64,000 nt of DNA from Allolobophora icterica (GCA_963556255.1 OY744613.1:35263055-35327054), one strand, 5' to 3'; positions 1 through 11,866 are shown, numbered from the stretch's first letter. A program made the numbers and translations. The notes: generated by a model from the sequence alone, not told the origin.

Positions 1-640
1 TTTCAATTTTAAAACCAAAGGTCTATTGTAAAATCACTTCAATTATGAAACACATCATTTAGTAACTTTTAGATTTATTCAATAAAGGCCTTTGTTGCGT
101 CACTACAATTATCGAAAAGTGTATTGTTATTATAAGTTTAGATCTAGGGAATAAAGGCCTTTGTTACGTCACTTCAATTATGAAATTTTTTTAGTAATTT
201 TTAGATTTATACAATAGGCCTAAAGGCCTTCGATCGTTACGTCACTTCAATTATACGTTTGCACTTAGGGAATAAAAGCCTTTGTTGCGTCACTTTAGCT
301 ATGAAAATTAAATCTACTGTTATTATAACTTTAAATTTCGATTAAGAAAAACACGTCTATAATCATAATTTTTAGATTTAGACAATAAAGGCCTTTGTTA
401 TGTCACTTCAGCAATGAAAAATTTGCTGTTATTATAACTTTAAAATCCGATTAAGAAAAACACGTCTATAATTAGAATTTTTAGATTTAGACAATAAAGG
501 CCTTTGTTACGTCACTTCGATTGTGAAAGTCTATAAAATGTTATTAAGTTTAAATTTAGAGAAAAAAGGCCTATTGTTTCGTCACTTCAATTATGATCGA
601 AACACGTCTCTTCAATAACGAAAACGTATATTGTTAGTAA
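1..640. repeat. degenerate tandem array with AAGGCCTT and TTACGTCA words
   Basis: About seven diverged units share a core that reads AATAAAGGCCTTTGTTACGTC followed by ACTTCAATTATGAAA, spaced irregularly (about 50-110 bp). Exact TTACGTCA words lie near 164-171, 237-244 and 507-514, with one-base variants near 94, 286, 396 and 571. The array runs off the left edge, so its true length is unknown. No coding frame is evident. Confidence 0.75.
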
Positions 641-805
641 TTTTAAATTATTATTATTATTATTATCATTGTCATTATTATTATATAATTATTATTTTTA
701 TTGTTATCATATGCTCGTGAGAGCTTATTATCATTATTAAGAGCCTATTATATTTATTTTAATTTTTACTATCATCATCATCATCATTATTCGGATTTGC
801 GCATA
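641..805. repeat. AT-rich trinucleotide microsatellite (TTA/TCA)n
   Basis: Interrupted runs of TTA and TCA/TCAT. The short open frame here is compositional, not a gene. Confidence 0.85.
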
Positions 806-880
806 AAATTTAATGGCGTCAAATATAGATTCATTGGGCACCATTATAATTATTTAACAGTTTTGAAGGGGAAACGATGC

Positions 881-1175
881 GAAATTTAGTAACCCCCACT
901 TTCTAGACCAAAGTTAAGCCTCTGTCATAGGTGTAATTTGTGGGGCTACGAGGGGTACCCGTGCCCCCACTTTTTGGACTGGGGGTACCGTTACCCCCAC
1001 TTTTAAGCAACGCCGATCCATATTTTATTGTGCCTTCTCAGAGATTGCAGTATCAGCCTTGCTTAGTGTATGTAGACAGAGTGAGGTGTACAGTATGTAC
1101 CAGGCAGGCAGACTTTCAGCTACACAGGTTGTCTGACAGATTGACCGCAGTGACCGGCTCGCAGGCGCAATTACA
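881..1175 (+). repeat. dispersed repeat copy, probably MITE-related
   Basis: Contains GGGGTACC-rich sequence, then a 170-bp body ending in GCCGGCTCGCAGGCGCAA-like sequence. The same body occurs inverted at 4012-4268. The end CATAGGTGTAATTTGTG resembles the terminus of the hAT-like MITE at 14528. A separate end motif, ACTTTCTAGACCAAAGTTAA, sits just upstream and recurs near 2090-2112. I could not find a target duplication, so the limits are approximate. Confidence 0.6.
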
Positions 1176-1204
1176 GCCTGCGAGCCGGTCGAACTACTAT
1201 TACG

Positions 1205-2033
1205 ATTACGAATAATATGTCCAAAATTGCTGGAAGGACATTGAATAATCTTAGATATGCGGATGATACAACACTAATGGCAAAAAGAAAAGATGAGCTG
1301 ATAGAATTAATAAGAAGGGTGAGGAGAGAAAGTGAAAAAGCTGGCTTATACTTCAACATAAAGAAGACAAAAGTCATGACAACAGCAGAATGGGATACTT
1401 TTGAGATTGACGGAGAAGAAATAGAGGTTGTAAAAAGCTTCACTTTTCTGGGATCAATGGTTGAAAAAGAAGGAAAATGTGATACAGAAATAAAACGAAG
1501 GATTGCGATTGGGAAAGCTGCAATGATTGGACTGGAAAAGATATGGAAGGACAAGCATGTGAGCATAGATACAAAAAAGACTCGTGAGAGCTCTAATCTT
1601 TCCAACGGTACTGTATGGTTGTGAGTCGTGGACAATGACAAAGAACATGGAGAAAAAGGTCAACGCATGTGAAATGTGGATATGGAGAAAGATGTTGAGA
1701 ATATCATGGACAGAGAAAAGGACGAACGAATCAATACGAGTGGAGATTGGTGTCGAGAATGAAGAGTCGTTAAAACAAAAGGCGACATGATCGAAGCTAG
1801 GATTCTTTGGTCATGTTATGCGATCTGATGGGTTAGAAAAGGAAATGATGCTGGCCTGTGGTGAGGGGAAGAAAAGACGGGGTTGCCCAAGGAAGAAATG
1901 GATGGATGTGATTCACGATGTAACTGGCATGAACCTGGAAGAACTAAGGGATCTGACTTCGAATAGGAAGCAATGGAGAATGTTTATCATGACGATCGCT
2001 AGAGCTCCAAGAGTTGACAGCACAAGGTGACAA
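1205..2033 (+). pseudogene. RTE/BovB-like LINE, 3' part of reverse transcriptase
   Basis: Decoded frames carry the RT active-site block NNLRYADDTTLMAKRKDE (codons just after 1217), then EIDGEEIEVV, FLGSMVEKEG, LYGCESWTMTKN, CEMWIWRKMLRISW and FFGHVMRSDG. This is the order seen in the C-terminal half of RTE/BovB-type LINE proteins. It is broken by a frame change at the A-run near 1573-1578 and an in-frame stop near 1788. It ends with a VDSTR stop and a short GTGACAAGGT tail, like the longer copy at 43863-45790. It is 5'-truncated and dead. Confidence 0.9.
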
Positions 2034-2129
2034 GGTAATGTCCAAAATAGTATCCATGCGAAAAACGAAATTGGAGAAAAACTTAATTGGTACCTCCACT
2101 TTTTGGACCAAAGTTACGCCCCTGATCGT

Positions 2130-2214
2130 AATAGTAGTAGTAAATTTAGTAGTAGTAATAATAGTAGCAGCAATAGCAGCAGCAGGAGCAGCAGCAGCAA
2201 CAACAACAACAACA
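2130..2214. repeat. trinucleotide repeat (TAG/CAG/CAA)n
   Basis: Runs of TAG, then CAG, then CAA follow the end motif ACTTTTTGGACCAAAGTTAC at about 2090-2110. Confidence 0.85.
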
Positions 2215-2997
2215 ATGGTTAAAAAAATAATAGCAAGAAGGACCGTCACTTATTGCTCTGTAATTTGTTTTAAGTTTTTAGTTCAAATGTTCCTTGGGAG
2301 GAATATGCGGCTGAAGCAGCTAATTGTAGACAAGATGACCCGTATACGGCCATACCAGATCACATGAAAGTCAGATCAGGTGGATTGTGTCAATAAAAAC
2401 AAACCATTATTAGTAGTATTAGTATTATTTGCAGTATTAGTTTAACAGGGCTTACATCATTTTTGTCGCGCTTCCTAACAACTCAGAAACGCTCTAAATG
2501 TAATAATTGGGCCTACTCATTTATATCCAATTTTAATGACAATTCGGCAGACATTTCGAACCATATTTAACCCAAAATAGACCTATTTATGTTTTTTCTT
2601 TTAACTCTCCAGATTGAATGGAACTTTAGTCAACTTCAGGAAAATTTACTCTCCAGAGTTGACCATGAACAACTTAATGGCTGTCTCAGCTCGTTAAACT
2701 TAAACTGTAAGATTATGAAACGCTGATGAGCTTACCTCCATAACGACAACTTTATCGTCTATAGGGGCCTAATGCCATCTACTCGTTTTCGTTTTAGAAC
2801 AAATTTATCCATTTTGCCTATCAGCAAAATCGGAACATCAACAACGTCTTAACTGATTATAGTATGTAACAGAGGGAGCTTCTTCATCTGTTCGCCACTA
2901 ATATTTTTAACCTATAGCAATAGTTACTGATTCTGAGATTGTGAGGGGACAGAGGGGTGATGAGTCATATCAATGCCGATTGCCGCCAATATGAGTG
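2215..2997. other. no recognised feature
   Basis: AT-rich sequence without a convincing open frame, RNA gene or repeat that I could match elsewhere in the window. Confidence 0.5.
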
Positions 2998-3005
2998 GGT
3001 CCATA

Positions 3006-3186
3006 CAGGGGCGTCTACACCATAGAAACCTTGGAGCATATGCTCCATCCAAGAAATAGGAGAGGAGGGAGATCTGTCAGTGTGTGTCACCATTAACGAG
3101 AGGGGAAGGAAGGAGAGGGAAGAAGAGAGGGAAGGGGAAGTTGCTCCAATGACTTAGGGAAGTTAGGGGAGGGGTAGACGCCTCTG
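3006..3186 (+). mobile_element. hAT-type MITE, family alpha, copy 1
   Basis: The 181-bp element begins CAGGGGCGTCTACACC and ends GGGGTAGACGCCTCTG, an inverted pair. It is flanked by the perfect 8-bp duplication GGTCCATA (2998-3005 and 3187-3194). The 8-bp duplication and CAGGG start are typical of hAT elements. The purine-rich interior codes for nothing. A second copy in opposite orientation lies at 42770-42944. Confidence 0.93.
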
Positions 3187-3325
3187 GGTCCATATATGGA
3201 TTTGTAACTCATGAAGGATACAGAAGCTTGCGCTTTGACCTACATTTCCATATTCCAATAGCACTATGACTAAGATGTCAACCATAAGGCGGAGAGTGAG
3301 GGTGATGTAAGAAGAAGAGCGTAGC

Positions 3326-3988
3326 CATGGGCGGCGATCCGGGGGGGGGTCGCAGGGAACAAGACTCCCCACCTTTAAGAGTGGGGGGACACGCCATACA
3401 TCGAACCCCAAAATTTTGAAGAAACACCAAAAAGGTCAAGAAATGCAATTGTGTGTGAGGGCGAAAATGAGTCTTGAGTGCTTTTTTGACCAGATAAGTT
3501 GTTTTGAAGAGAAGTGTCCCCCAAATTTCAAGGAAAAAAGTAATCAAATTGTGTAAGAGAAGGAAAAAAGTCAGAAAATTTTGTTGAGACGAATTGCCAA
3601 AAAAGGTCGTCAGTTAGTTTGAAGATATTATAGTAATTTTGAAGGTATGATTTCCGAAGATGTAACGAAAGCAGGTGGAGGAGTAAAAAAAACAAAAAAG
3701 TTCAACTTTCTTCGAAGATGAGATTGCATATTTATAGTAGGAACATGAGATCCCAGAAAAGATGAAATTTTTTTGGGAGAAAGCAAACCAGTGTGAAAAG
3801 GTAGTAAGAAAAAGGTAGATGACTAAAAAAAGGTCATCAACTTTTTTCGGAGATGAAAGCGAAATTTTTCGGAGATGAAGTGGGAGAAAAAATTTGTTTG
3901 TTGGGACAAGATTTAAAAAAACCGGTCGTCGACGAGATCGTGGCCGACTTTGTCACCCCCCACCTCTCAGACAAGATCGCCGCCACTG
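3326..3988 (+). mobile_element. hAT-type MITE, family beta, longest copy
   Basis: The 663-bp element starts CATGGGCGGCGATCC and ends AAGATCGCCGCCACTG, with the 8-bp duplication AGCGTAGC at 3318-3325 and 3989-3996. Inside are G runs and a TTAAGAGTGGGG block near the left end, and a run of GATGA/AAAAAGGTC words. There is no transposase frame. Shorter relatives lie at 31593-31803 and 32533-33016. Confidence 0.93.
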
Positions 3989-4011
3989 AGCGTAGCCGTG
4001 GCCCAGATCTG

Positions 4012-4268
4012 TTGCGCCTGCGAGCCGGTCACTGCGGTCATTCTGTCAGACAACCTGTGTAGCTGAAAGTCTGCCTGCCTGTTACATAGGCCTACTGTAC
4101 ACCTCACTCTGTCTACAACTCTACATACACTAAGCAAGGCTGATACTGCGATCTCTTGGAAGGCACAATAAAATATGGATCGGCGTTGCTTAAAAGTGGA
4201 GGTACGGTACCCCCAGTCCAAAAAGTGGGGGTACGGGTACCCCTCGTACCAGACACAAATTACGCCTA
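4012..4268 (-). repeat. inverted copy of the dispersed repeat at 881-1175
   Basis: The body (GCGCCTGCGAGCCGGTCACT through the GGGTACCCCTCGTACC block) is the reverse complement of the copy near 940-1172, with scattered substitutions and a small insertion. It ends AATTACGCCTATG, the inverse of the CATAGGCGTA terminus used by the MITE at 14528. It abuts the family beta MITE on its left. Confidence 0.75.
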
Positions 4269-4327
4269 TGGCCCCCACCACATAGGGGCCTCCACCACAA
4301 AGGCACAAGAATTTTTTTACTTGTGTT

Positions 4328-4423
4328 TCATAATTGATTATAAAATATTTAGTTTTAGATATTTGTGTCAAATTGTGTCTGTGCGCACTGCACGCTACTG
4401 AAATATTTTATAATCAATTATGA
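4328..4423. repeat. short AT-rich hairpin
   Basis: Two arms of about 23-25 bp (TCATAATTGATTATAAAATA... and its inverse) are separated by about 45 bp. It may be a tiny MITE; no target duplication was identified. Confidence 0.7.
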
Positions 4424-4424
4424 A

Positions 4425-4535
4425 CTCAGAAGACCTCAGAAGAACTCATCTCAAGTTCTCCATCAGAGCCATATCCAACACAACATCACGCCTCTGGAAT
4501 GATCTCCCCATGAATTCCGCAGTTTCTTAGTTCCT
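4425..4535 (+). pseudogene. CR1/L2-like LINE, C-terminal scrap
   Basis: One frame reads RTHLKFSIRAISNTTSRLWN followed by DLPMNSA. This matches the conserved C-terminal tail of CR1/L2-type LINE proteins (R-x-F/S-x-x-x-x-x-W-N-x-L-P). Only about 35 codons survive. Confidence 0.7.
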
Positions 4536-4728
4536 CCATCATCATCGCAACCCGTCCTTCGTCCTCTGCTACTGTGCTCTATACTAGAATTGACTAAGAC
4601 TATTACTAAATACTATCATACACAACACAGACAAAATTTCACTAGACTATTAGACAGGCCAGCCGCCTTACGGGGATGGGGCGGCACACTGCTGCTTCGC
4701 ACCACCTTTGAAAAATCCACGCGCCGCC

Positions 4729-4991
4729 ACTGGGACGCACAACAAAGAAATTCAATTTAGATAACATCTAAATGCGTTAACATGCCGTATTGCCGTTTAA
4801 CAAAATACTGTTATCTGTGAGCATTTATTTCCGCTCTTCATTAAAATTAATTTAAGAATGTTCTGTTTTGCATGCTATGTAGATGATTCAATTGCTTTCA
4901 AAAATATCGATGCCAAGCCTCTTCCTTGTGTGGATTTGATTTAGGGGATGGACGCACGTGCGTCCAGTGCGTCACGCTGCGGGCGCCTCTG
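4729..4991 (-). mobile_element. hAT-like MITE, family delta, copy 1
   Basis: The right part contains GGACGCACGTGCGTCC, AGTGCGTCACGCTGCGGGCG and the end CGCCTCTG. This is the inverse of the left part of the better-bounded copy at 21291-21561. The body also shares CCTTGTGTGGATTTGATTT and an AACGGCAATA-like stretch. The left end and target duplication are unclear. Confidence 0.7.
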
Positions 4992-5939
4992 GCTCATTGC
5001 CCATCGATGTGCGAAGTCTGTTCTGTATCAGTTTAATTTTGAGAATGAACGTTCTGCACTGCAGTTACTGTCCATCTGCACAATATACATGCGGAGTGCT
5101 ATCTCCACACATTAGGAAATGATCCCTGAACTTGTTTCTGGAGTATCATCCGATACAGGAAATTCTCTTCAGAGACATCTTGAGCTTGTTCGTCCTTGAA
5201 TGTGTCCACAAAGTCAACAATCTGCACAAGCTCAATCTGCACAAGCAGCAACATTTTCACAAAGTCTCCTCCCCTCATTTACAACTCCTTTATCAATCGT
5301 AATCTCCAATTTTCTAAAGCGCCACTGTAAAGTTGAGCGCAAGGCACCAGCTTATCAAAGTCAACGTTCACGCAAACTGACTCTTTACCCATCAGTCCTC
5401 TAAAAATAATGTGAACTTGACCCAATCACAATATTATGCGCAACCCTTCTTATTCTACCCTAACCAAGCTCATCCTGTCTGTCGATCGGCACAAGTCCCG
5501 ATACGCGCCACTTCCATATTGTGTGTACTTGTAGAGGCTGCCGTAATTCAGTCCACACATATCTAGACGCACGCGTGTGTATTCTACGTCTGTGTAACGA
5601 TTGGCTTGAGCGTGAAGCCGTCTGACGGAAGAACGTCGTCGTCCTAACACACATTATTGTTCAATCCGCATTCGAGCCGGCATTTAGGCCTCCCTGCGAG
5701 AACTGTTGACTCAAGTGCCTGTGGTTATAGCTTGCCAGCTAATTTCCTGTTTTCTATTTCATTTCAAATTTATTCCAATCGTCCTGGGGCACCGGTGACT
5801 ACGCGACGTCACGCATCAATGCATCGCAATCCATTCACACGCTCGTTCATTCATTTATCTGCCTCAGCGTTAGAGCCGTCCATTGATACAAACGTACGTT
5901 ATTAATAATTCAGTGTTATTGATCGCATGGACCAGACAC
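4992..5939. other. no recognised feature
   Basis: Mixed-composition sequence. Several short frames exist but none shows a domain or conserved motif I recognise. Confidence 0.45.
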
Positions 5940-6660
5940 CCCTTGGCTTGTCGAATCGACCTCGCCCGGCCGGAAGCGCCGAGGGCGGCTAAAGGAACAG
6001 CCTGGCTCTGGCTTTTGCTCGATCCGGATAATTATTATTCGACGGCTTTCGACGAGAATTATTATTGTTGGTCGGCGTTGGACATTTTGCTCAGCGTTGG
6101 ATATTTCAACCAGTTTCTTTGAAACTATCTGCGTCCGACCATCGCTATTTGGTGCAGGATTCCCAATAGATGATGGACTAGGAGAGGAGTACGTTGTTGT
6201 TTTTGCCTCCTCCGCGGTGAGTAGATGTGGTAGTTGCTGATGCCGCCGTCGCCGCTGGAGGATTTCGTGGGATGGACGGAAATGCGCAGCCAGCGGCGGT
6301 GGCGTAGGTGGAGTTGGCGGGTGAGATCTAGTCATTCATAAAACCACAAACGCTGAGACTGAGGGGCGAGGGAGGGAGAGGAGAGGGTGGAGAGCGCTTG
6401 GGGTGGCCGACTGAAACCCCGCCAGCCGGGAGGCCGTCGTTGGGATGGCGGGTGATTTTAATTTAGGCCTTCTTTCGATGTAAACAAACGCAGCATGCTA
6501 TTACTCAACGCACCCCAACTTCCCCAAGTGCAACGGACAACAGTCGGCTGCTGCTGATGATGATGCCAACAAGTGCATCGTCGGAGAACATGGAGTGCAA
6601 ACAATTGCACCGAATACACTAGCGTATGGAAGATGGCCGAGTGACGTAACTTCACTCAGA
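5940..6660 (+). promoter_or_regulatory. CpG-rich stretch, candidate promoter or 5' non-coding exon
   Basis: This stretch is richer in G+C and CpG than its surroundings (CGGCCGGAAGCGCCGAGG, GCCGCCGTCGCCGCTGG). A consensus-like splice donor CCGCG|GTGAGTA sits at 6216/6217. A non-coding first exon about 6 kb upstream would fit Sprouty genes, whose coding region usually lies in one exon. This is an inference; no transcript evidence is available and no TATA box is obvious. Confidence 0.35.
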
Positions 6661-7325
6661 GTTTATTAGACATGCGTCTCCAGTCAACAGTTTCTTTCGT
6701 TAAGGGAGATTGCGTTGCTTCACATTATGACAGATGGGAAAATCGTATTTAATTTGACTGCATTGGATGTGATCTTGCGTTATAGAGCAAAATAAATTTA
6801 GTTATTATTGGAATAATTGCTTTTGACTGTCTGTGGTAACATGAAAAATAGACAGTAATTAATTGGAAATGTGTGATTGAAAGGAAAATTTCAAACTCGG
6901 TCTTAAAGACCTAGTGGGTCTCTTGATTTACAATGGTAGTTAGAAGTTTTTATAGCACCTTGAGATATTGGCTTTAATTTGCCAAAAGAGGTTATGGTTG
7001 ACAAGTTGACTTGTGTGGTGATTGATCTACAAAGATGTAGAAACCAGCATGTCCAATATATTTGTATACATACGTACATTCATGCACATATATTTTTATG
7101 TGTATTTATATCATATTTACATTGTAAGCAGTTACATCGTGGAACCATTAACACAGAGCTATTGGGGACAAGCCATTGGACACAGTGCGTTAACCAGACC
7201 ACATGTAATATAGAACTAACCTATTGTCTAACTAAATCAGTACCCGTTTGTCCAACCATCCATCCAGATAGTTTAATATATGCATAGATGTAGTTAAGCA
7301 TTATTTAATTAATAGTAAATATCCC
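6661..7325. other. no recognised feature
   Basis: AT-rich sequence; the frame at 6979-7287 is low complexity (CATA-like) and shows no domain. Confidence 0.5.
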
Positions 7326-7535
7326 CCGTCTTTGGGGAGGGGGATAGAGTAATGGTAACATTCATGGCCAGGAGAGCATTAGCTTCGCAGTTCGATACCA
7401 GTAACCCCCCCTCTTGGATGGCACCTTGCATGGCTGCCAAACCATGTGTTTAGTTAAGATTTGATTGTACTGACATGTTTCAACATAATCTTACTGCATT
7501 TGTCAGTTTGAATTAATAAAGAATATTATTATAGA
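7326..7535 (+). mobile_element. tRNA-derived SINE
   Basis: The head reads GGGGGATAGAGTAATGGTAA, followed by a B-box-like GCAGTTCGATACC and closing CCCCCC, the layout of a tRNA-derived pol III promoter. The tail runs to AATTAATAAAGAATATTATT. The A-box is imperfect. I see no clear target duplication. Confidence 0.65.
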
Positions 7536-7604
7536 CTGATTATAAACCGTTACCAATGTAGAAGTTAATTACTTGCATTACTTGTACTAACACACTTGTA
7601 ATAT

Positions 7605-8035
7605 ATGCTTTTCCTTCTGTCTCAACCCACACCTCTGCCTTCATTTCTGTCTCAACCCACATCTCTGACTGTATTTCTGTCTCAACCCACATCTCTGTCT
7701 TCGTTTCTGTCTCAGCCCACATCTCTGTCTTTGTTTCTGTCTCACCCTATATCTCTGTCTTCTTTTCTGTCTCACCCCATATCTCTGTCTTTGTTTCTGT
7801 CTCGACCCACATCTCTGTCTTTATATCTGTCTCAACCCACATCTCTATCTTTGTTTCTGTCTCAACCCACATCTCTGTCTTTATTTCTGTCTCAACCCAC
7901 GTCTCTGTCTTTGTTTCTGTCTCAACCCACATCTCTGTCTTTATTTCTGTCTCAACCCATGTCTCTATCTTTGTTTCTGTCTCAACCCACATCTCTGTCT
8001 TTATTTCTGTCCCAACCCACATCTCTGACCATAAG
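7605..8035. repeat. 30-bp minisatellite
   Basis: About 14 units of a 30-bp motif (TCTGTCTCAACCCACATCTC plus TGTCTTTATT) are present. Because 30 is a multiple of three and the unit lacks stops, both strands stay open (SQPTSLSLFL on +, WVETETKTEM on -). There is no independent sign of a gene. Confidence 0.93.
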
Positions 8036-9099
8036 TTTTTTTTAAAGCTGAAATCCAGTCCAGTGTGGTCATTTCAGGTCATATAAGTGAATTGTGGAAT
8101 TCAACTTGGATGGTGTACAAAAGCACAAATGCAGCACAATCCACAGATTGCAATCACTTGTGTGGCAAGCTGCAATCCCATACATGGTTGCTGGGTGCAC
8201 TTTGGAAAATTGGTTGGTCTCTGTCAGCTAGACATTGATGACCATTAGACATCTAGCTGCCTAGTATTTATCATATGCTGGCAGTGCACAAGTAAATACA
8301 CAGAAACTGATCGTAATTCCTGCTCATTTGTTAACTGTAGTTCTGACTGTGTCATATTCCTGAAAACATGAAATCTGTAGGAATTCATCTTGTTTAAATT
8401 TCTAGTTATATTTGTGTGTTGTGCTTCGTAACAGGTACTAGTGATAAGTTTGCACTTGTGCTGTTTCCCTCGATACTATCCTCATGATCAAGAGAAAACT
8501 AGAATCGCCCTTTCTTTACCAGGTTTTGAGCTTAGTTCCAGGGTATTATGGGAAATTTCTAGACAGCAACTTGTAAGAGAAGGCTTAACAGCTTCCTGAA
8601 CAACATATATATAAATCATACCATATCAACTTCTGTAATCTATGGATTACCTTTGAGGGGGTTCACTTGATCCATATAAAAGTTTTCAGAGCTGTGTAAA
8701 GTATAAATTAGTATATGAATGATTCAGATTATCAACTGACTTCAGTTCTAAATTAAATTCATGGTTTTTTCTATTTCAATCTCCAAAAGTATTAGAATTA
8801 AATTCATGGAGTTTGGTTTTCAGTCTCTAGAAGTATTAACTGAACATTTTATGTCTGGTTCACTAGGTTGTCCTGTCCACATTTTAAAGACTAAACAGTA
8901 CTTATTGTTATTATTATTGTTGTTTTACCAGATGTAGGAATGATCCCTCAGGAACAAAACTTATGTTAGGAGTAAAAAATTTGTCTTCGAGAAATCGGGT
9001 CTCATCCCAGATTTCACAACCATCTGGAAATGTGCCTCTGAATGGAATGGCTTTGTGGCACTGGACACAGATGGAAAGATGTTGGAAACATGTAATCAG
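8036..9099. other. no recognised feature
   Basis: AT-rich, non-repetitive sequence, probably intron or intergenic DNA. Confidence 0.5.
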
Positions 9100-9560
9100 A
9101 AATGCAAATCTCGGGCTTTGTTAGCCAGGTGAAGAACAATGAGATATCCAGATGTTTGAAAGCCAATAAATTATAGTTAGGTTTGAGGCATGTCTTAAAG
9201 GAAGAGAGTTGAAGTCATTGCAGAGACATTGGCAGTGGGTTCCATTCCTTAGAGCAGCAACATGGTAAGCCCAAGAGTCCATGACAGTGCTCAACCAAGA
9301 GATCCATACCCAAAGATCACAGACTGCATGGAAGGATGTTGGCAAATACATGTGCAGTGGTTGAAGGTAGGTAGAATGCTTGTCAGGGTTTTATAGGTCA
9401 GACAGGCTAGTTTAAATTTTATTCTGAATTCCACAGGAATTCAATGCACCTGACTGAGCTGGGTTAAGGAGTTTCTACAAGAAGATGGATGGTAAGCCCA
9501 AGAGCCCATGACAGTGTTCAATAGTAGTGATTGGCCATTGCCTAGGGGCACCATGCTGAC
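9100..9560 (-). pseudogene. CR1/L2-like LINE C-terminal fragment, decayed
   Basis: Reverse frames give RIKFKLACLTYKTLTS and then SLPLRHASNLTI, the usual end of CR1/L2-type LINE proteins, with frame breaks between them. A roughly 33-bp segment (ATGGTAAGCCCAAGAGTCCA and on) occurs at about 9262 and again at 9489. Confidence 0.65.
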
Positions 9561-11021
9561 CAGAAAATTTTGAATGCATTAAAGATCAAAGATACCTGCA
9601 AGAAATCTGCAATCAGATGATGGATATCATTCACTTCTGCCTAAGAAAAGTTTGATGGAAAGTATTATCATTATGTAACAGGATTGAGTTTAAGTTTTTT
9701 TTTGTTGAACTGAGGAAAGCTGGCTGGCCTAGCACTCAATGCCACACCTTCCTTGCTTTTGGTTAGCTGGAGACTGAGCCTACGGGTAATTAGTACTGAC
9801 TGGTAAATTGGTTTCAGAAACACCTTTGAACTTTGGAATTTATGTGTCACCTGCTGTGATTGAAGAAGTCTTGAAAATGCCTTGGGCCCTGCAGTCCGCC
9901 AATATGTCCGGTGTCTTTGGCCAGGGATGGAGGAGGGGAGAGGCCTGAGAGCTGGCTCTGTGTGTGAGCACAGTTTTTGCTTGCTATGACTTGACTTCCG
10001 GACCAGCATTATGTGCTCTTTGACTAGGCGGTCCTCTATCATGGGTAGTGATTGGCCATTGCCTAGGGGCAAGAGATAGCTGGTGGAGGCAATTGTTACC
10101 TCAGTTATAGGGAGTCACCTAACTGCAGGTGAAGGGAGAGGTGTGCTTCTGGAGTTTTTTGTGGCTCTTGTGAAAGGACAGCATTACATTATGGTTTTGT
10201 TTTTGATTGTTTGTGCATCCTTTGAGACATCTGTGTGATTACTGGGGTCCTCACTCCTCCTCCCACTCCTCTCTTTCTCTGGCAGTGACAGGTGACAGGA
10301 CAGGGTCCTGTCACCTGTTTGCTTAGTTGCTTGGCAAACAACCATTGGATACTGCTGGACTCTTGGAATGGATATTATTTGACACATTAGGATGTTTACC
10401 ACATCTTCCATTAGAAACTGCTGCATGAAATGATAAGTAACTGTATTCAGGATGCTGACTTGGTGACTTTTTGTATGCAATTTGTTGATAATTATTAATG
10501 GTAGAAAAATGTTGTTAATCTAGTTCAGGACTTGCACTAAACCTTAAGGTAATGTGTTGCATATTGATTATACAGTCATCACTCTAATGCTTTATGTACT
10601 TGAAGGATTTAGCAGATCATTTCTATACAGACGAAATGCTGATGTGTCAACATAAAGGCATCCTTTCTTTAAATCTTTTGCAGCTATGTTGTTTTTGATG
10701 AATTCATCATAATTAGTTCAGATGAATACAAACACTTAAAATCTTTATCATTTTGTTTATATATTATTCCTGAACAATATTCTGCCTTGAAAAGTTGATC
10801 AATTAGTGTGTTTGCATCAAAGTTTATAAATATATAAAATATTTAAAACAATATATAACAGAAATTCATAAAACTCTATTAACAGAATAAAATGTAATAA
10901 AAACACTTCTAAATGTAGCCACTTGTATGGCAAACTTGTAACAATGGATGAAGGGCTAAAAAAATTAGTGAATTTTGTCCAAAAATTAGCTTATATTTCT
11001 TCCACTCAATGATTTGACATT
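9561..11021. other. unassigned, with a separated direct repeat
   Basis: A 25-bp word (TAGTGATTGGCCATTGCCTA and GGGGC) occurs near 9525-9549 and 10046-10070. Reverse-strand frames at 9671-10072 and 10184-10480 show no domain I recognise; they may be LINE residue. The rest is AT-rich. Confidence 0.4.
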
Positions 11022-11029
11022 GACCCTCA

Positions 11030-11721
11030 TAGGGTTGTTAATATCGTTTTTTTTGGCAATCTGATTATCGATTGTAGAAATCCGATACTAAACCGATTAT
11101 CGTTTTTTAGGCCTTCATATTAATATAAAGCTAGTTACTTTATGCATTACGTACCATAACGTAAGTACATGGTAACGCAGTGTCGACATCGAATTGTTTA
11201 TTTTCTAGTTAAGAGAAAGCTTTATATTGAAGTTTAATCGTCTTTCGCACGTGCCACAAATTCCCACAGTGTTAATTGATACAAAAGACGGTCAGTGTGC
11301 TTTCCACGGAATCTGCAAACTATTAATTTATAATATCTGTCTGTTATTTCCCACGTTCTACCTCCGTTATTTGGTTGAGTATATTATGTCAAACTATTAA
11401 CCTACCTATAATGCCTACTTAACAACCGTTCGACTAAGCTATTGATGTCAATTTAACGATAAATGTATTCATTAACAAACACGACCACTTGCAAATTTTA
11501 AACAAACACACCTTATCTGCTGGCCATATGGGATGAAAATAAAATTACAAATTAAATGAAATCAAAATTAAATAATTTAATTTTTTTCTGGAATTTTTTG
11601 GTATTTTCACTATGAAAATGAAGGAAAAAAATTAATTCGAATATCGCTTGTAAATAAATGAAACCGATAATCGTTTTCAAAAACGATAATCGGAATTCCG
11701 ATTTCCGTTTAAACAACCCTA
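11030..11721. mobile_element. hAT-like non-autonomous element (692 bp) upstream of Sprouty
   Basis: It begins TAGGGTTGTTAATATCG and ends GTTTAAACAACCCTA, flanked by the perfect 8-bp duplication GACCCTCA (11022-11029 and 11722-11729). Subterminal CGATTATCGTTTT motifs repeat in both orientations at both ends, as expected for transposase-binding repeats. The AT-rich interior has no transposase frame. It ends about 290 bp before the Sprouty start codon. Confidence 0.92.
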
Positions 11722-11866
11722 GACCCTCACAATGGTTAGTTCGTCGACTTCGCCGTCTTTCAATCCCAAAACATCCACCTCGTCAAACGTAGCCTATTTC
11801 TTTCAAGAGCCTTTACAAAATTGCGTGATCAATAAATATTATTCTTTGTTTTGTTTTTAAGGCGAT

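Noticed and set aside
1570..1625. Programmed frameshift at an A-run (AAAAAAG) in the RTE LINE
   Set aside because: The two copies have 6 and 7 A residues and would need shifts in different directions. This fits simple run-length mutation in dead copies.
7605..8045. 146-codon Ser/Gln/Pro repeat protein and an opposite-strand Trp/Glu/Thr repeat protein
   Set aside because: Both come from a stop-free 30-bp minisatellite. There is no start context, splice support or non-repeat domain.
9671..10072. 133-codon reverse-strand frame as a gene
   Set aside because: No domain, no supported start, next to a LINE fragment and a direct repeat; left unassigned.
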